A stretch of DNA of 41,017 nt from Burkholderiaceae bacterium (GCA_017461315.1 JAFTYR010000011.1:1-41017); one strand, 5' to 3'. Positions 26,500-35,828 are shown, counted from the stretch's first letter. Made by a program: numbers and translations. The notes: generated by a model not told the origin, from the letters alone.

Positions 26500-26521
26500 G
26501 CCGTATCACTTTGAGAAAAAA

Positions 26522-27682
26522 ATGACTGTTATTGGGGACGCCGCTTGGCGTAAAAGAGAACGAGCCAGAAAATTAAAAGAAGGAATTTGGCAAGCTGGTT
26601 TATTGTTTACCGTTGCTTTACTGATTGGATACTTTGTTTTAAACGTATCAACCAACCTTCAAGCTAGAAGTATTCATTCTGGTTTTGACTTTTTGTTGGA
26701 ACGAGCCGGTATTGAAATTGGAGAGACTCTTATTGACTTCAGTTCAACCGATACCTTTTTTAAAGCATTTGTGGTTGGACTGTTAAACACCATCAAAGTT
26801 TCGGTTATTTCTATTATTTCAGCTACCGTCATTGGTGTTTTAATTGGTTTGATGAGACTTTCTAGCCATCCTTTATTAAGGATGCTTGGTACCGCTCATG
26901 TTGAGTTTTACAGAAACATTCCCCTTTTAGTTCAATTACTTCTGATCTACATGTTGATCACTGAGTTGCTTCCTATGTCCACAGAAGCACTCCAGTTTGG
27001 ACAATGGGCTCTTTTATCAAAGGCTGGATTACAAGTTTCTATTCCTATTCATAACGGTGTAGCTATTCTTTCTGGTCTTGCTGTTTTTGTTGTTTCATTC
27101 CTTCTTTTTAAAGTTCGCTTTCAAAAAAAATATACTGATTTAGTCTCTAATATTCTCTCCGGAATTATTTCTTTTTTATTTAGCTTTTTCACATGGATCC
27201 TTTTTGGTATTTTCTCAGGATGGTCTCACCCTGAAATTCAAGGATTTGCAATCGAAGGAGGTACTTCCTTATCTCCTGAATTCTTATCTCTGTGGATTGG
27301 TCTAACACTTTTTACTTCCGCTTCCATTGCAGAAATCGTTCGAGCTGGTGTTTTAGCTGTGCCTCAACGCCAATGGTCTGCATCATACGCACTCGGAATG
27401 TCTAGTTTAGAAACAATTAGTTATGTTATTTTCCCTCAAGCTCTTCGTTTGGCAATTCCCCCACTTTCTAGCCAATACATGAACCTGACAAAAAATTCAT
27501 CACTAGCTGTCATCGTAGGATATCCAGATTTAGTTTCTATTGGTAACTCAACCATCAATTTAAACGGACAGGCGCTTGAAGTTATTGTGATTACGATGGT
27601 TGTTTATCTATTCTTAAATTTAGTTATTTCAGTCTTAATGAATCTATTAAATGCTAGAGTAACGAGAGGTACAAGACAATGA
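26522..27682 (+). CDS. aapQ: Amino-acid ABC transporter permease (AapQ-like)
   Basis: 386 residues, an inner-membrane permease of the His/Glu/Gln type. The N-terminal DAAWRKRERARKLKEGIWQAG precedes the first membrane helix. Conserved motifs include FVVGLLNTIKVSV, HVEFYRNIPLLVQLL and the EAA loop EIVRAGVLAVPQRQWSASYALG with its following conserved segment. ATG 26522 starts the conserved sequence; upstream in-frame codons run through the intercistronic hairpin. It overlaps aapM by 4 bases (ATGA). Confidence 0.94.
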   Translation: MTVIGDAAWRKRERARKLKEGIWQAGLLFTVALLIGYFVLNVSTNLQARSIHSGFDFLLERAGIEIGETLIDFSSTDTFFKAFVVGLLNTIKVSVISIISATVIGVLIGLMRLSSHPLLRMLGTAHVEFYRNIPLLVQLLLIYMLITELLPMSTEALQFGQWALLSKAGLQVSIPIHNGVAILSGLAVFVVSFLLFKVRFQKKYTDLVSNILSGIISFLFSFFTWILFGIFSGWSHPEIQGFAIEGGTSLSPEFLSLWIGLTLFTSASIAEIVRAGVLAVPQRQWSASYALGMSSLETISYVIFPQALRLAIPPLSSQYMNLTKNSSLAVIVGYPDLVSIGNSTINLNGQALEVIVITMVVYLFLNLVISVLMNLLNARVTRGTRQ

Positions 27683-28770
27683 GATCACTACAATCCTCTA
27701 AGATAAGAGATTTTTGTCGTCAACTCTTTGGCTCGCCAGTCTCCTCTGTACTGACTCTTGTCATTCTTGTTGCTTTAGGCTCTTCTATTTACTTTCTATG
27801 GAATTGGAGTATTTCTGAAGCTATATTTCGAGCAGACCTGGAAGCCTGTACCAATAACGAATTCGGAGCTTGTTGGGGTTTTGTTACAGAAAAATGGCGC
27901 TTAATTATTTTCGGTCGCTACCCATACGACATGCAATGGAGACCTGCTTTAGCGACCGCACTCGTTATCGCAATGCTGATCATTTCTGCCTTTCCACAAA
28001 CCTGGACAAAAAAGGGATGTAAGATTCTTTGTGCCGGATGGGTTTTAGCCTTATTACTTTTCTTTATCTTGATGGAAGGCGGAATAGCAGGACTTCCAAC
28101 GGTTGAATCCGATAGTTGGGGTGGCTTACCCCTTACTGTCATTCTGACTTTAATTGGTATGACGGCATCTGCTCCAATCGGCATTCTTCTTGCGATCGGA
28201 AGACGATCTAAGTTGGTAATTATTCGCTCTTTAAGCATCGGCTACATAGAACTCGTTCGTGGTGTTCCACTTATTACAGTTCTATTTTTTGCTACCTTCA
28301 TTTTTCCGTTAATTCTTCCAGCTGGCTGGAGAATTGACCCATTTTGGCGCATTGTAATTGGGATTGTTTTATTCCAAGCTGCTTACATGGCTGAGACCGT
28401 TAGAGGTGGTTTACAAACAATTCCAAAGGGACAATTTGACGTCTCCGATTCTTTAGGAATGAATCGTGTACAGACCTATTTGTATATCATTCTCCCTCAA
28501 GCTCTTGTAAAAATTATTCCGGCTTTTGTTAATAGCCTTCTGTCCACCTTTATGGATACTTCTCTTGTAACGATCGTTTCGATGTACGATTTAACAGGAA
28601 GTTTAAGACTTGCACTAGGAGACCCTGAGTGGCGTAATTTCTTCCTGGAAGGTTACCTATTTATTGCTCTCATTTATTTTGTTTCTAGTTTTGTGATGTC
28701 TCGATATAGTATTTGGCTTGAAAAATATGTTCAAACTAAAGAACAAAAAGCTGAATTGATGATTTCTTAA
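27679..28770 (+). CDS. aapM: Amino-acid ABC transporter permease (AapM-like)
   Basis: 363 residues with membrane segments and the permease motifs GLPLTVILTLIGMTASAPIG, GYIELVRGVPLITVLFF and the EAA loop AETVRGGLQTIPKGQFDVSDSLG. It pairs with AapQ to form the channel. In known aap operons the ATPase gene aapP comes next; here the following gene encodes an unrelated small protein, so the ATP-binding subunit must be elsewhere. Confidence 0.94.
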   Translation: MRSLQSSKIRDFCRQLFGSPVSSVLTLVILVALGSSIYFLWNWSISEAIFRADLEACTNNEFGACWGFVTEKWRLIIFGRYPYDMQWRPALATALVIAMLIISAFPQTWTKKGCKILCAGWVLALLLFFILMEGGIAGLPTVESDSWGGLPLTVILTLIGMTASAPIGILLAIGRRSKLVIIRSLSIGYIELVRGVPLITVLFFATFIFPLILPAGWRIDPFWRIVIGIVLFQAAYMAETVRGGLQTIPKGQFDVSDSLGMNRVQTYLYIILPQALVKIIPAFVNSLLSTFMDTSLVTIVSMYDLTGSLRLALGDPEWRNFFLEGYLFIALIYFVSSFVMSRYSIWLEKYVQTKEQKAELMIS

Positions 28771-28784
28771 TATAGAGCCCGTAA

Positions 28785-29273
28785 ATGTTAGAAAAAAAAC
28801 ACGAACATATTGTTCAGCTTTGTGATGCTCCATCAACTCTTTCGAGAGAACAAGTTTGGGAGGGATTGATCTACTTTTTTAAGCATCCCGATAAACTTCT
28901 CCCCTACCTTGAAGAAGTAGATATCTTTGAACAAAAGAATCAGAATAATGATTTGATTCTTTTGCGTACATTGAACTTCGGTCCCTTTAAGGTAGAAGAC
29001 AGAATTGAATGCGTTGGTCAGGAACGGATACAAGCCCTAATAAAACCCTCTGAACAAATACCAGAGAGTTCACAAGAAATAAAAATTGAAGAACCGGTTA
29101 CAGGTAGTATTTTCTTGCGCTTTTCTTACTATGAAGATCCTGAACGCAGTATTGATAAACAATACCCAGAAGGCGTTCCTTTGAGAAGAAAGGCTTGGGA
29201 AGAAAAAGACAAAGTTTTAGCTCAATCTATTATTGAAATGGCTAATCACGGTTTGTTTAACACCAAACATTAG
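28785..29273 (+). CDS. DUF1857 / AtaL-like SRPBCC family protein
   Basis: 162 residues. The opening EKKHEHIVQLCDAPSTLSREQVWEGLIYFFKHPDKLLPYLEEV and the closing RRKAWEEKDKVLAQSIIEMA match the DUF1857 (SRPBCC, START-like) pattern, a small hydrophobic-cavity fold. It begins 14 bases after aapM and ends at a terminator, so it is the last gene of the importer transcript and occupies the usual place of the ATPase. Ligand and role are unknown; no link to amino-acid transport is established. Confidence 0.75.
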   Translation: MLEKKHEHIVQLCDAPSTLSREQVWEGLIYFFKHPDKLLPYLEEVDIFEQKNQNNDLILLRTLNFGPFKVEDRIECVGQERIQALIKPSEQIPESSQEIKIEEPVTGSIFLRFSYYEDPERSIDKQYPEGVPLRRKAWEEKDKVLAQSIIEMANHGLFNTKH

Positions 29274-29280
29274 TTGGGAC

Positions 29281-29319
29281 GAGCGGTAATTAATTGCTAA
29301 TTACCGCTCATTCGTTTTT
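29281..29319 (+). terminator. Terminator of the aapJQM transcript
   Basis: GAGCGGTAATTA pairs perfectly with TAATTACCGCTC around ATTGC and is followed by ATTCGTTTTT. It ends at the stop codon of the convergent peroxiredoxin gene. Confidence 0.8.
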
Positions 29320-29881
29320 AGATCTTCCCAACCAAATCAATACCAGGTTTTAACGTTTTCTTTCCGGGAGTCCATTTTGCCGGACAAACCATACCTGGAT
29401 TGTTGGCTACATATTGAGCTGCTTGCACTTTCCGAAGCAACTCTGAAGCATTCCGACCAATTCCCTCGTCATGAATCTCACAGGCAACGATTCGCCCCTT
29501 AGGATCAATCACAAAAGTTCCACGCTGAGCTAGTCCAGCCTCTTCTATCATCACACCAAAATTTCGACAAATAACACCAGTCGGATCCCCGATCATAGGA
29601 AATTCAACTTTTTTTATCGCACTAGAGGTGTCATGCCAAGCCATATGAGTAAAGTGAGTATCCGTAGAAACAGAATAGATCTCAACACCTATTTTTTTAA
29701 ACTCTGGATAAAGATCTGCTAGATCCTCTAATTCGGTCGGACATACAAAAGTGAAATCTGCTGGATAGAAAAAGAGAACCGACCATTTACCTTCCAAATC
29801 TTTTTCCGTTAAATGGATGAATTGATTGTTTCGGTAAGCTTCTACTGAAAATGGTTTAAGTGTTGTTCCAACTAAAGACAT
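29318..29881 (-). CDS. ahpC: Peroxiredoxin, AhpC type (2-Cys)
   Basis: 187 residues; reduces hydrogen and organic peroxides. The peroxidatic Cys47 is in [13 protein letters not shown] with Thr44, and the resolving Cys166 is in [16 protein letters not shown] supplies the conserved Arg120. This is a typical 2-Cys enzyme needing AhpF or a thioredoxin-like reductant, neither of which is encoded nearby. GAGG precedes ATG 29881. The upstream region has several ATAG/CTAT-type repeats that could bind OxyR. Confidence 0.96.
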   Translation of the reverse strand: MSLVGTTLKPFSVEAYRNNQFIHLTEKDLEGKWSVLFFYPADFTFVCPTELEDLADLYPEFKKIGVEIYSVSTDTHFTHMAWHDTSSAIKKVEFPMIGDPTGVICRNFGVMIEEAGLAQRGTFVIDPKGRIVACEIHDEGIGRNASELLRKVQAAQYVANNPGMVCPAKWTPGKKTLKPGIDLVGKI

Positions 29882-29919
29882 TCTTTAATCCTCAAAAAAT
29901 TTCTATTAAGCTTAAATAA

Positions 29920-29961
29920 ATAGATTTCTACTGTCTAATAGAAATAAACAATAATGTTTAT
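29920..29961 (-). promoter_or_regulatory. Repeat-rich ahpC upstream region, OxyR-like element
   Basis: Within the 243-base gap before ahpC, 29920-29934 matches the OxyR half-site pattern ATAG-n-T-nnn-A-n-CTAT at most positions (ATAG, T, CTGT). Next come ATTTCTA/TAGAAAT arms (29924-29945) and a perfect ATAAACA-ATAA-TGTTTAT (29944-29961). A further ATTGC-ATATC-GCAAT lies at 29973-29987. Peroxide control through OxyR is established for ahpC in many bacteria; here it is an inference from pattern and position. Confidence 0.35.
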
Positions 29962-30060
29962 ATTTTCAAGATATTGCATATCGCAATCAGTTGGAAATAC
30001 AACCTCACCGAATTGAGAACAGCGTTTTTAATCTAAAAAGTAACTTCTTATTAAATTTCC

Positions 30061-30089
30061 TTGCTATCTCAGATCACATTTTTTATGAT
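30061..30089 (+). promoter_or_regulatory. Promoter of the M20 peptidase gene
   Basis: TTGCTA and TATGAT are separated by exactly 17 bases, with a predicted start about 29 bases before the ATG at 30125 and a GAGAG ribosome site. A good sigma-70-type match by eye. Confidence 0.5.
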
Positions 30090-30124
30090 TATCCTGCGTT
30101 TATGAAAACTTATTGTGAGAGAAA

Positions 30125-31399
30125 ATGACTACGATTTCTGAAAGACTAGCCCCGATTCCTCAGCCTGTTTTGGACATTTTTGATAAATTAAGCTCAAATC
30201 AGGCTGTTAGTGATGCAATCACTCAAGCACAAACAGATGAACAACTCACTCTTCGTGATCAAATCGAACTAACTGAAATTGAAGCTCCTCCGTTCCATGA
30301 AGAAGTTCGCGCTGCGAACTTTGCAGAGCGTCTTAAAGCTTTAGGTCTTGAGTCTGTTCGCATTGACAAAGAAGGCAATGTTATTGGCATCCGTCCAGGC
30401 GTAGGCAATGGTCCTCGTTTAGTCCTCGCAGCCCACTTAGACACAGTTTTCCCAGCTGGCACCCCAGTTAAGGTTCGTCAAGAAGGTACTCGTTATTACG
30501 CACCGGGTATTTCTGATGACGCTAGAGGTTTGGCAGTTATTTTAGAAGTTCTTCGCTTGATGCAACAATATAAGATCGAAACCGTTGGTGATGTACTCTT
30601 TGTTGGTACTGTCGGTGAAGAAGGTAATGGAGATCTTCGCGGAAGCAAGTATCTCTTTGGTTCAAAAGAAGAACATATCGATGGTTTTATCTCTGTTGAC
30701 GGTGTAAATATCAATCGCGTTCTTCATGGTGCAACCGGTTCACGTCGCTATCGTGCTATTTACGAAGGTCCTGGTGGCCACAGCTGGAATGCTTTCGGTA
30801 ACGCTAGCGCAATTCACGCTTTGGGTCGTGCAATTGCAAAAATTGCTGATCTTCATACTCCTGAAGATCCTAGAACTACGTTTACAGTTGGAACGATTGT
30901 TGGTGGAACTACTGTTAATGCGATTGCAGCGAAGGCTGAAGCTGAAATTGATATGAGATCCATCAACAATGATGCTCTTAATACTCTTGTCGAAACAGTT
31001 CTTGAAATTCTACAGAAGGCTGCTGACGAAGAAAACGCTCGCTGGAACGCAACAGGAGACAAAGAAGTTAAACTCAAATTGATCCCGATCGGACATCGTC
31101 CTGGTGGAGATCAGTCTGATGACACATCTGTTCTCTTAGCTGCTCGTGGTGCTATGGAACGTCTTGGCATTCCTCTTTTGAAGTATACACACGCTAGTAC
31201 AGACCAAAACGTTGCAATGAGCCTTGGTATCCCTGCAACCACATTAGGTGGTGGCGGTTCCGAAGGTAACAATCACAATGTAACAGAATGGTATGACAGT
31301 ACTGATTCTTACCTTGGTCCTCAGCTTGCATTGCTTACAGCATTATCTTTGGTGGGTGTTAAAGAATTAACCACTCCTTTACTGAGTAAGCAACCTTAA
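30125..31399 (+). CDS. M20 family metallopeptidase (PepT-like)
   Basis: 424 residues, a di-zinc exopeptidase. Ligands by motif: His104 in LAAHLDTVF, Asp131/Asp132 in PGISDDARG, the catalytic Glu165-Glu166 pair in TVGEEGNGD, Asp192 in SVDG, and a C-terminal His in EGNNHNVTEW. The dimerisation (lid) domain with YEGPGGHSWNAFG lies in the middle. It is likely a cytoplasmic di/tripeptidase or amidohydrolase; the exact substrate is not readable. It is a single-gene unit with its own promoter and terminator. Its codons are richer in G+C than its neighbours, leaving long antisense open frames. Confidence 0.9.
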   Translation: MTTISERLAPIPQPVLDIFDKLSSNQAVSDAITQAQTDEQLTLRDQIELTEIEAPPFHEEVRAANFAERLKALGLESVRIDKEGNVIGIRPGVGNGPRLVLAAHLDTVFPAGTPVKVRQEGTRYYAPGISDDARGLAVILEVLRLMQQYKIETVGDVLFVGTVGEEGNGDLRGSKYLFGSKEEHIDGFISVDGVNINRVLHGATGSRRYRAIYEGPGGHSWNAFGNASAIHALGRAIAKIADLHTPEDPRTTFTVGTIVGGTTVNAIAAKAEAEIDMRSINNDALNTLVETVLEILQKAADEENARWNATGDKEVKLKLIPIGHRPGGDQSDDTSVLLAARGAMERLGIPLLKYTHASTDQNVAMSLGIPATTLGGGGSEGNNHNVTEWYDSTDSYLGPQLALLTALSLVGVKELTTPLLSKQP

Positions 31400-31412
31400 T
31401 TCTTAACATTAG

Positions 31413-31461
31413 GCTCCACACGAATTTTCCCTTTTCGGGGCAAATTCGGTGGAGCTCTTTT
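31413..31461 (+). terminator. Terminator after the M20 peptidase
   Basis: GCTCCAC-a-CGAATTT pairs with AAATTCG-GTGGAGC, with an inner CCC/GGG pair, followed by TCTTTTC. Long stem, short T run. Confidence 0.75.
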
Positions 31462-31513
31462 CACATGATTAGAGCAGTTAGAATAAACTATCAAAAAATT
31501 ACACTGCTTGAGT

Positions 31514-33259
31514 ATGTTGAGTCGATTATTAAACTTTTTCAAAAATTTTAGTTTCGGAGTTGGCTTATTTTTTTTCCTAGCCCACTCTGCTGTTGCTACA
31601 AATTTTCCATCTATTCAGCCTCATATATTCAAAGCAGATTCTTATCCGTCCGTTGGCTTAACAAACGGCATTCTGTTTCAATTAGTCGCTTCAGAAATTG
31701 CTTTACAAAGAGGTGAGCTGGGCGCCGCATACCAGACCTATATCAGCATGGCTAAAACGACAAAAGATCCTCGTCTTGCTGAAAGAGCGGTACAAATTGC
31801 ACAAGTTGCACAAGCACCTAATGAAATAAGAAACGCAACGATTCTTTGGAATGAACTGAGTCCAGGAAGTAAATTAGCTCAGAAATCGTATATCAATATC
31901 GGTTTACATTTTGAGGAATATCAAACTATTTTTCCTGTTGTTGAACAGTATCTAGCTCAATTAGATGATCCAGGTCGTGATTTAGTTGAGATACAACTAG
32001 CACTTTGTAAAAACAAAAACAAAAAAGAAGCTCTGAGTTTCTTTAAATCAATATCAGCACCCTATAACCAACTACCTGAAACTCAGTTGGGCTTAGCACG
32101 CCTATCCTTATTAAACGGAGATATTAAAATCTCTCTTAGTACCGCACAAAATGCATTTAAGAGAAAACCTGACACAGATTCTTTACTCGTTTTAGTTAAT
32201 ACCTTACTGAAAGTTGATCTCAAAAAAGCCCTAGCACTTTTAGATAATTACCTACTTCAACACCCTACAAATATCAAGGTGCGTAACGTATATACACAGT
32301 TGCTAATTGCCACTAAAGACTACGAAAAACTAAACAACATTGCCAAAAAATACGCTTCAGATGGCCCTTATACCATCACAGTAGCTTTAGAGCTTTTACA
32401 GAAGAAAAACACACCAAATGCTGTAAAACTTTTAAAAAACTACATTCTCTTATCAGAAAAAGACTGGAATCAAGGAGAATCAGTTGGACGAGCTTATTTA
32501 CTTTTGAGCGAAATTGCTCTAAGTAACCAGGAAATTGCGGCCTCACTGGCATACGCCAATAAAGTAACTGATCCATCTTTGAAAAACATGGTCAATTTAC
32601 AGATCGCAAATATCTATGCTCAAGAAGGTGATAAAGACAAGGCTATTTTCTATTTAGATTCTATTAACACAGAAGATCAAGAACAAAAAGAGAAAGTTGT
32701 TTTATTTAAAGCAAGATTAATATCTGAACTCAAAGGTGATCTTGCTTCCCTGGCTTATTTAGAAAAATTAATAAAAGAAGATCCTGATTCCAAAGAACTT
32801 TGTTATCTAGCTGCGATGAAAGCCGGATCGACCGGTAACATCAAATTAATGGAACATTACTTCCAATCTGCCATAAGGATTGATCCTTTATTTGCTAATG
32901 CTTATAACTCCTATGGCTATACCCTTCTTGAACAAACTTCTAGGATAAAAGACGCAGAAAAATATATAAAAAAAGCATATAACCTAGACTCTAAAAATCC
33001 GTTTATTTTGGATTCTATGGGATGGCTTTACTATAAAAAGGGTAACTACACTAAAGCAGTTGAATATTTAATCCAATCCATAAAGTTATCTAAATCTAAA
33101 GAAAAAGAAATTTATATTCATTTAGTCCAAGCTTTATGGAAAAAAGGTAATCAGAGTGAAGCAATCCAAGTTTTAAATACGGCTCTAAAAATGTGGCCAA
33201 CCAGTTCTGAATTGCGAGACCTTAAAAAATATTTTTCTAAACTTAAATCTGGCTCGTAA
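31514..33259 (+). CDS. Exported tetratricopeptide-repeat protein
   Basis: 581 residues with a signal peptide (FSFGVGLFFFLAHSAVATNF) and TPR-type helical repeats throughout. The clearest C-terminal units are FANAYNSYGYTLLEQTSRIKD, NPFILDSMGWLYYKKGNYTKA and EIYIHLVQALWKKGNQSEA. It lies 3 bases before lolB, the conserved position in Burkholderiales, and probably acts in the periplasm or on the outer membrane as a scaffold. ATG 31514 is preferred over TTG 31508; neither has a clear ribosome site. A TAGAAT -10-like hexamer is at 31479-31484. Confidence 0.88.
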   Translation: MLSRLLNFFKNFSFGVGLFFFLAHSAVATNFPSIQPHIFKADSYPSVGLTNGILFQLVASEIALQRGELGAAYQTYISMAKTTKDPRLAERAVQIAQVAQAPNEIRNATILWNELSPGSKLAQKSYINIGLHFEEYQTIFPVVEQYLAQLDDPGRDLVEIQLALCKNKNKKEALSFFKSISAPYNQLPETQLGLARLSLLNGDIKISLSTAQNAFKRKPDTDSLLVLVNTLLKVDLKKALALLDNYLLQHPTNIKVRNVYTQLLIATKDYEKLNNIAKKYASDGPYTITVALELLQKKNTPNAVKLLKNYILLSEKDWNQGESVGRAYLLLSEIALSNQEIAASLAYANKVTDPSLKNMVNLQIANIYAQEGDKDKAIFYLDSINTEDQEQKEKVVLFKARLISELKGDLASLAYLEKLIKEDPDSKELCYLAAMKAGSTGNIKLMEHYFQSAIRIDPLFANAYNSYGYTLLEQTSRIKDAEKYIKKAYNLDSKNPFILDSMGWLYYKKGNYTKAVEYLIQSIKLSKSKEKEIYIHLVQALWKKGNQSEAIQVLNTALKMWPTSSELRDLKKYFSKLKSGS

Positions 33260-33262
33260 TCT

Positions 33263-33796
33263 ATGAATACTCTTTTAAAAACCTTTATTTTCGCTACATG
33301 GTTACTACTTACCAGCTGTTGTATTTTTAATCAAAACATAAATAACACTTCTATAGAATGGAAAGGACGTTACTCTGTTCGAATAAATATTGGAGAGCAC
33401 AAAGAGTTTTTCTCCGGTAAATTTCGCATTCTTATTGATACCAATTCAACTCACACCTTTTTGTACGGACCATTAGGAATTTTGTTTGCCAAAATCACAG
33501 AAGATGGCCAGAAAGCTTCTTTAGAAAGGATCAACCAAGAAACGATACAGACAAGAAACGTCGAAGAATTAACTCAAAAAATCTTTGGTATTCATATTCC
33601 AATGCAATTTTTGTCGGAGTGGTTAAAGAAAGAACTTTTACAAAATCCGCCTCCGACAAAACCAAGTACTACATTTATCCACAATAATTGGAAAATTGTA
33701 CCTTTGAAAAAAAATGGTGTTATCAAAAAAATAACCTTTCAACCTATTAACCAAAACCAACAGAATTCTTTTGTAATTACACTCATCATCGATTAA
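33263..33796 (+). CDS. lolB: Outer-membrane lipoprotein receptor LolB
   Basis: 177 residues with a lipoprotein signal (LLLTSCC lipobox, lipidated Cys at about 19) and the LolB-type half-barrel segment IEWKGRYSVRINIGEHKEFFSGKFRI followed by FLYGPLGILFAKITEDGQKASL. LolB takes lipoproteins from LolA and inserts them into the outer membrane. Sequence identity to LolB is modest; position between the TPR gene and ispE, as in relatives, supports it. Very A+T-rich. Confidence 0.85.
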   Translation: MNTLLKTFIFATWLLLTSCCIFNQNINNTSIEWKGRYSVRINIGEHKEFFSGKFRILIDTNSTHTFLYGPLGILFAKITEDGQKASLERINQETIQTRNVEELTQKIFGIHIPMQFLSEWLKKELLQNPPPTKPSTTFIHNNWKIVPLKKNGVIKKITFQPINQNQQNSFVITLIID

Positions 33797-33810
33797 CTAT
33801 CCGTATTCGT

Positions 33811-34662
33811 ATGAAAAGCTATTTAAACCTTCCAGCTCCAGCAAAAATAAATTTATTTCTTCACATCGTTGGTCGTCGCTCTGATGGAATGCACTTACTC
33901 CAATCTGTATTTCAATTGATTGATCTCTGTGATTACATTGACTTAGAAGAGTTAGATAATGGAAAAATTATTAGAGAGGGCGATATTAGTTGGGATGTTG
34001 AAAAAGATCTTTGTTACCGAGCAGCGAAACTTCTTCAACCTCTAACCCCACAAAAAGGGGTGCGAATCACTGTTAAGAAAAACATACCTACTGGCTCGGG
34101 TTTAGGTGGAGGTTCTTCGGACGCAGCAACCGTTCTAATTGCATTAAATCAATTATGGAATTTAAATTTACAGCGTGAAGATTTACTTAAATTAGCCGTA
34201 AAACTAGGTGCCGACGTTCCTTTTTTTGTACAAGGTTTAAATGCTTTTGTTGAAGGTATTGGTGAAATTATTACTCCATTAACACTTCCCGAATTTACCA
34301 TTCATCTTTACCTACCAAATGCAAAACTTTCAACAGCAGAAGTATTTCAATCAGATTTCTTGACAAGAAATACTACATCCTGTAAGATTCAGGACTTTTC
34401 TGATTACATAAAAAATTTCGATAGGACTCCTTGGGGTCGTAACGATCTCGAGCCTGTTGCCAGGTTTTTAAGTGAGTCAGTTAACGAAATGTTTTTGGAA
34501 CCAGAACTATCGAAAAAAATTCGATTGACAGGATCAGGCGCTGCAGCGTTTTATGTTGTAGAATCTGAAGAAGTTGAAGATCCTTCTTTGAATATCAGCA
34601 AAGGTATTCAACATTGGAAGGTTCGAGGGTTGCAGAAGCACCCCCTGTACGATTGGGTTTAG
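33811..34662 (+). CDS. ispE: 4-diphosphocytidyl-2-C-methyl-D-erythritol kinase
   Basis: 283 residues of the GHMP kinase family; phosphorylates CDP-methylerythritol in the MEP isoprenoid pathway. The N-terminal PAPAKINLFLHIVGRRSDGMH carries the catalytic Lys, and the ATP loop is PTGSGLGGGSSDAATV with the catalytic Asp. A C-terminal LTGSGAAAFYV completes the GHMP signature. It lies 14 bases after lolB; its end is 26 bases before tRNA-Gln. Confidence 0.96.
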   Translation: MKSYLNLPAPAKINLFLHIVGRRSDGMHLLQSVFQLIDLCDYIDLEELDNGKIIREGDISWDVEKDLCYRAAKLLQPLTPQKGVRITVKKNIPTGSGLGGGSSDAATVLIALNQLWNLNLQREDLLKLAVKLGADVPFFVQGLNAFVEGIGEIITPLTLPEFTIHLYLPNAKLSTAEVFQSDFLTRNTTSCKIQDFSDYIKNFDRTPWGRNDLEPVARFLSESVNEMFLEPELSKKIRLTGSGAAAFYVVESEEVEDPSLNISKGIQHWKVRGLQKHPLYDWV

Positions 34663-34688
34663 AACCCGATAGTTGCAGGTACGAATAT

Positions 34689-34765
34689 AGGGAAGTCGCC
34701 AAGTTGGTTAAGGCACCGGGTTTTGATCCCGGCATCCGAAGGTTCGAGTCCTTCCTTCCCTGCCA
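34689..34765 (+). tRNA. tRNA-Gln (anticodon TTG), CCA encoded
   Basis: A 77-base cloverleaf: acceptor AGGGAAG/CTTCCCT, D-stem GCC/GGC, anticodon stem CCGGG/CCCGG with loop TTTTGAT (anticodon TTG), T-arm GAAGG-TTCGAGT-CCTTC, discriminator G and encoded CCA. All stems pair. It reads CAA codons. Its position between ispE and prs is the one known in Bordetella and related genera. The first pair is A1-T72, of the weak type usual for tRNA-Gln. If the organism lacks GlnRS, this tRNA would be a substrate of GatCAB, encoded at the left of the window. Confidence 0.97.
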
Positions 34766-34836
34766 GTGCGAAGTTTTTTACTTCGCTTTTCTTATTTAAG
34801 AAGTACTTTGTTGATTAAGCAAACATCATGGTCCAA

Positions 34837-35787
34837 ATGGTTCCGGATAGCCTGATGGTTTTCTCAGGCAATGCCAATCCCCTCTTAGCACAAGCTGTTG
34901 TGCAACATTTGAATATTCCTCTTGGTAGAGCCACCGTCAATCGCTTCTCTGATGGCGAAGTTATGGTCGAATTAAATGAAAATGTTCGCGGACGTGATGT
35001 TTTCATTATTCAACCAACTTGTGCTCCTACAAATGATAACTTGATGGAATTAGTTATCATGGTAGACGCACTTCGTCGTGCCTCTGCTGCGAGAATTACA
35101 GCGGTAATTCCTTACTATGGTTACGCTCGTCAGGATCGTCGTCCACGTTCATCACGTGTAGCGATCAGTGCAAAAGTTGTAGCCAATATGCTTCAGGCCG
35201 CAGGTATCGACCGTGTGTTGACAATGGATTTGCACGCCGATCAGATCCAGGGTTTCTTCGACGTTCCTGTCGATAATATTTATGCAAGCCCAATTCTTTT
35301 TGGCGATTTATGGAATCACAATTACCCTGATTTAGTAATTGTTTCTCCAGACGTTGGCGGGGTTGTACGTGCTCGTGCAGTTGCTAAACGTATGGAAACA
35401 GATCTTGCCATTATTGACAAGCGTCGTCCAAGAGCTAATGTTTCTGAAGTTATGAATATCATTGGTGATATTCAAGGCAGAACATGTGTCATCGTGGATG
35501 ATATTGTTGATACAGCAGGTACTTTGTGTCACGCAGCGGATGCTCTTAAGGAACGTGGTGCTAAGCGAGTTCTTGCTTACGCTACACATCCAGTTTTCTC
35601 TGGTCCTGCTGTAGACCGTATTATGAATTCAGCATTGGACGAAGTGGTTGTTACAGATACGATTCCACTTAGTCCGAGCGCCAAGCAATGCTCGAAGATT
35701 CGTCAGTTAAGCTGTTCTGCTTTACTTGGCGAAACTATCTCTAGAATTGCTTGTGAATCCTCAGTTAGCAGTTTATTTGCTGAGTAA
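34837..35787 (+). CDS. prs: Ribose-phosphate pyrophosphokinase (PRPP synthetase)
   Basis: About 316 residues; makes PRPP from ribose-5-phosphate and ATP for nucleotide, His and Trp synthesis. Motifs: [27 protein letters not shown], the catalytic-loop [14 protein letters not shown] and the PRPP-binding [13 protein letters not shown]. The second Met (34837, [15 protein letters not shown]) matches the usual family start; ATG 34828 adds three residues and cannot be excluded. It starts 71 bases after the tRNA, possibly on the same transcript. Confidence 0.97.
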   Translation: MVPDSLMVFSGNANPLLAQAVVQHLNIPLGRATVNRFSDGEVMVELNENVRGRDVFIIQPTCAPTNDNLMELVIMVDALRRASAARITAVIPYYGYARQDRRPRSSRVAISAKVVANMLQAAGIDRVLTMDLHADQIQGFFDVPVDNIYASPILFGDLWNHNYPDLVIVSPDVGGVVRARAVAKRMETDLAIIDKRRPRANVSEVMNIIGDIQGRTCVIVDDIVDTAGTLCHAADALKERGAKRVLAYATHPVFSGPAVDRIMNSALDEVVVTDTIPLSPSAKQCSKIRQLSCSALLGETISRIACESSVSSLFAE

Positions 35788-35799
35788 TATTTGTTTTTG

Positions 35800-35828
35800 A
35801 GCCAGCTGGTCGCGGCTGGTTTAATTTT
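35800..35828 (+). promoter_or_regulatory. Hairpin before rplY
   Basis: AGCCAGC pairs with GCTGGTT (one G-T pair) around TGGTCGCG, followed by TAATTTTT, then the GGAG of rplY. It may be a weak terminator of prs or an attenuator for L25. Position and structure are seen; the role is inferred. Confidence 0.4.

Noticed and set aside
30259..31077. Long open frames antisense to, and in another frame of, the M20 peptidase gene
   Set aside because: They are rich in Ser/Arg/Leu without family resemblance, a by-product of the codon choice of the real gene.
34614..34799. A short ORF covering the tRNA-Gln gene
   Set aside because: It overlaps the end of ispE and the complete tRNA cloverleaf, so coding is not credible.
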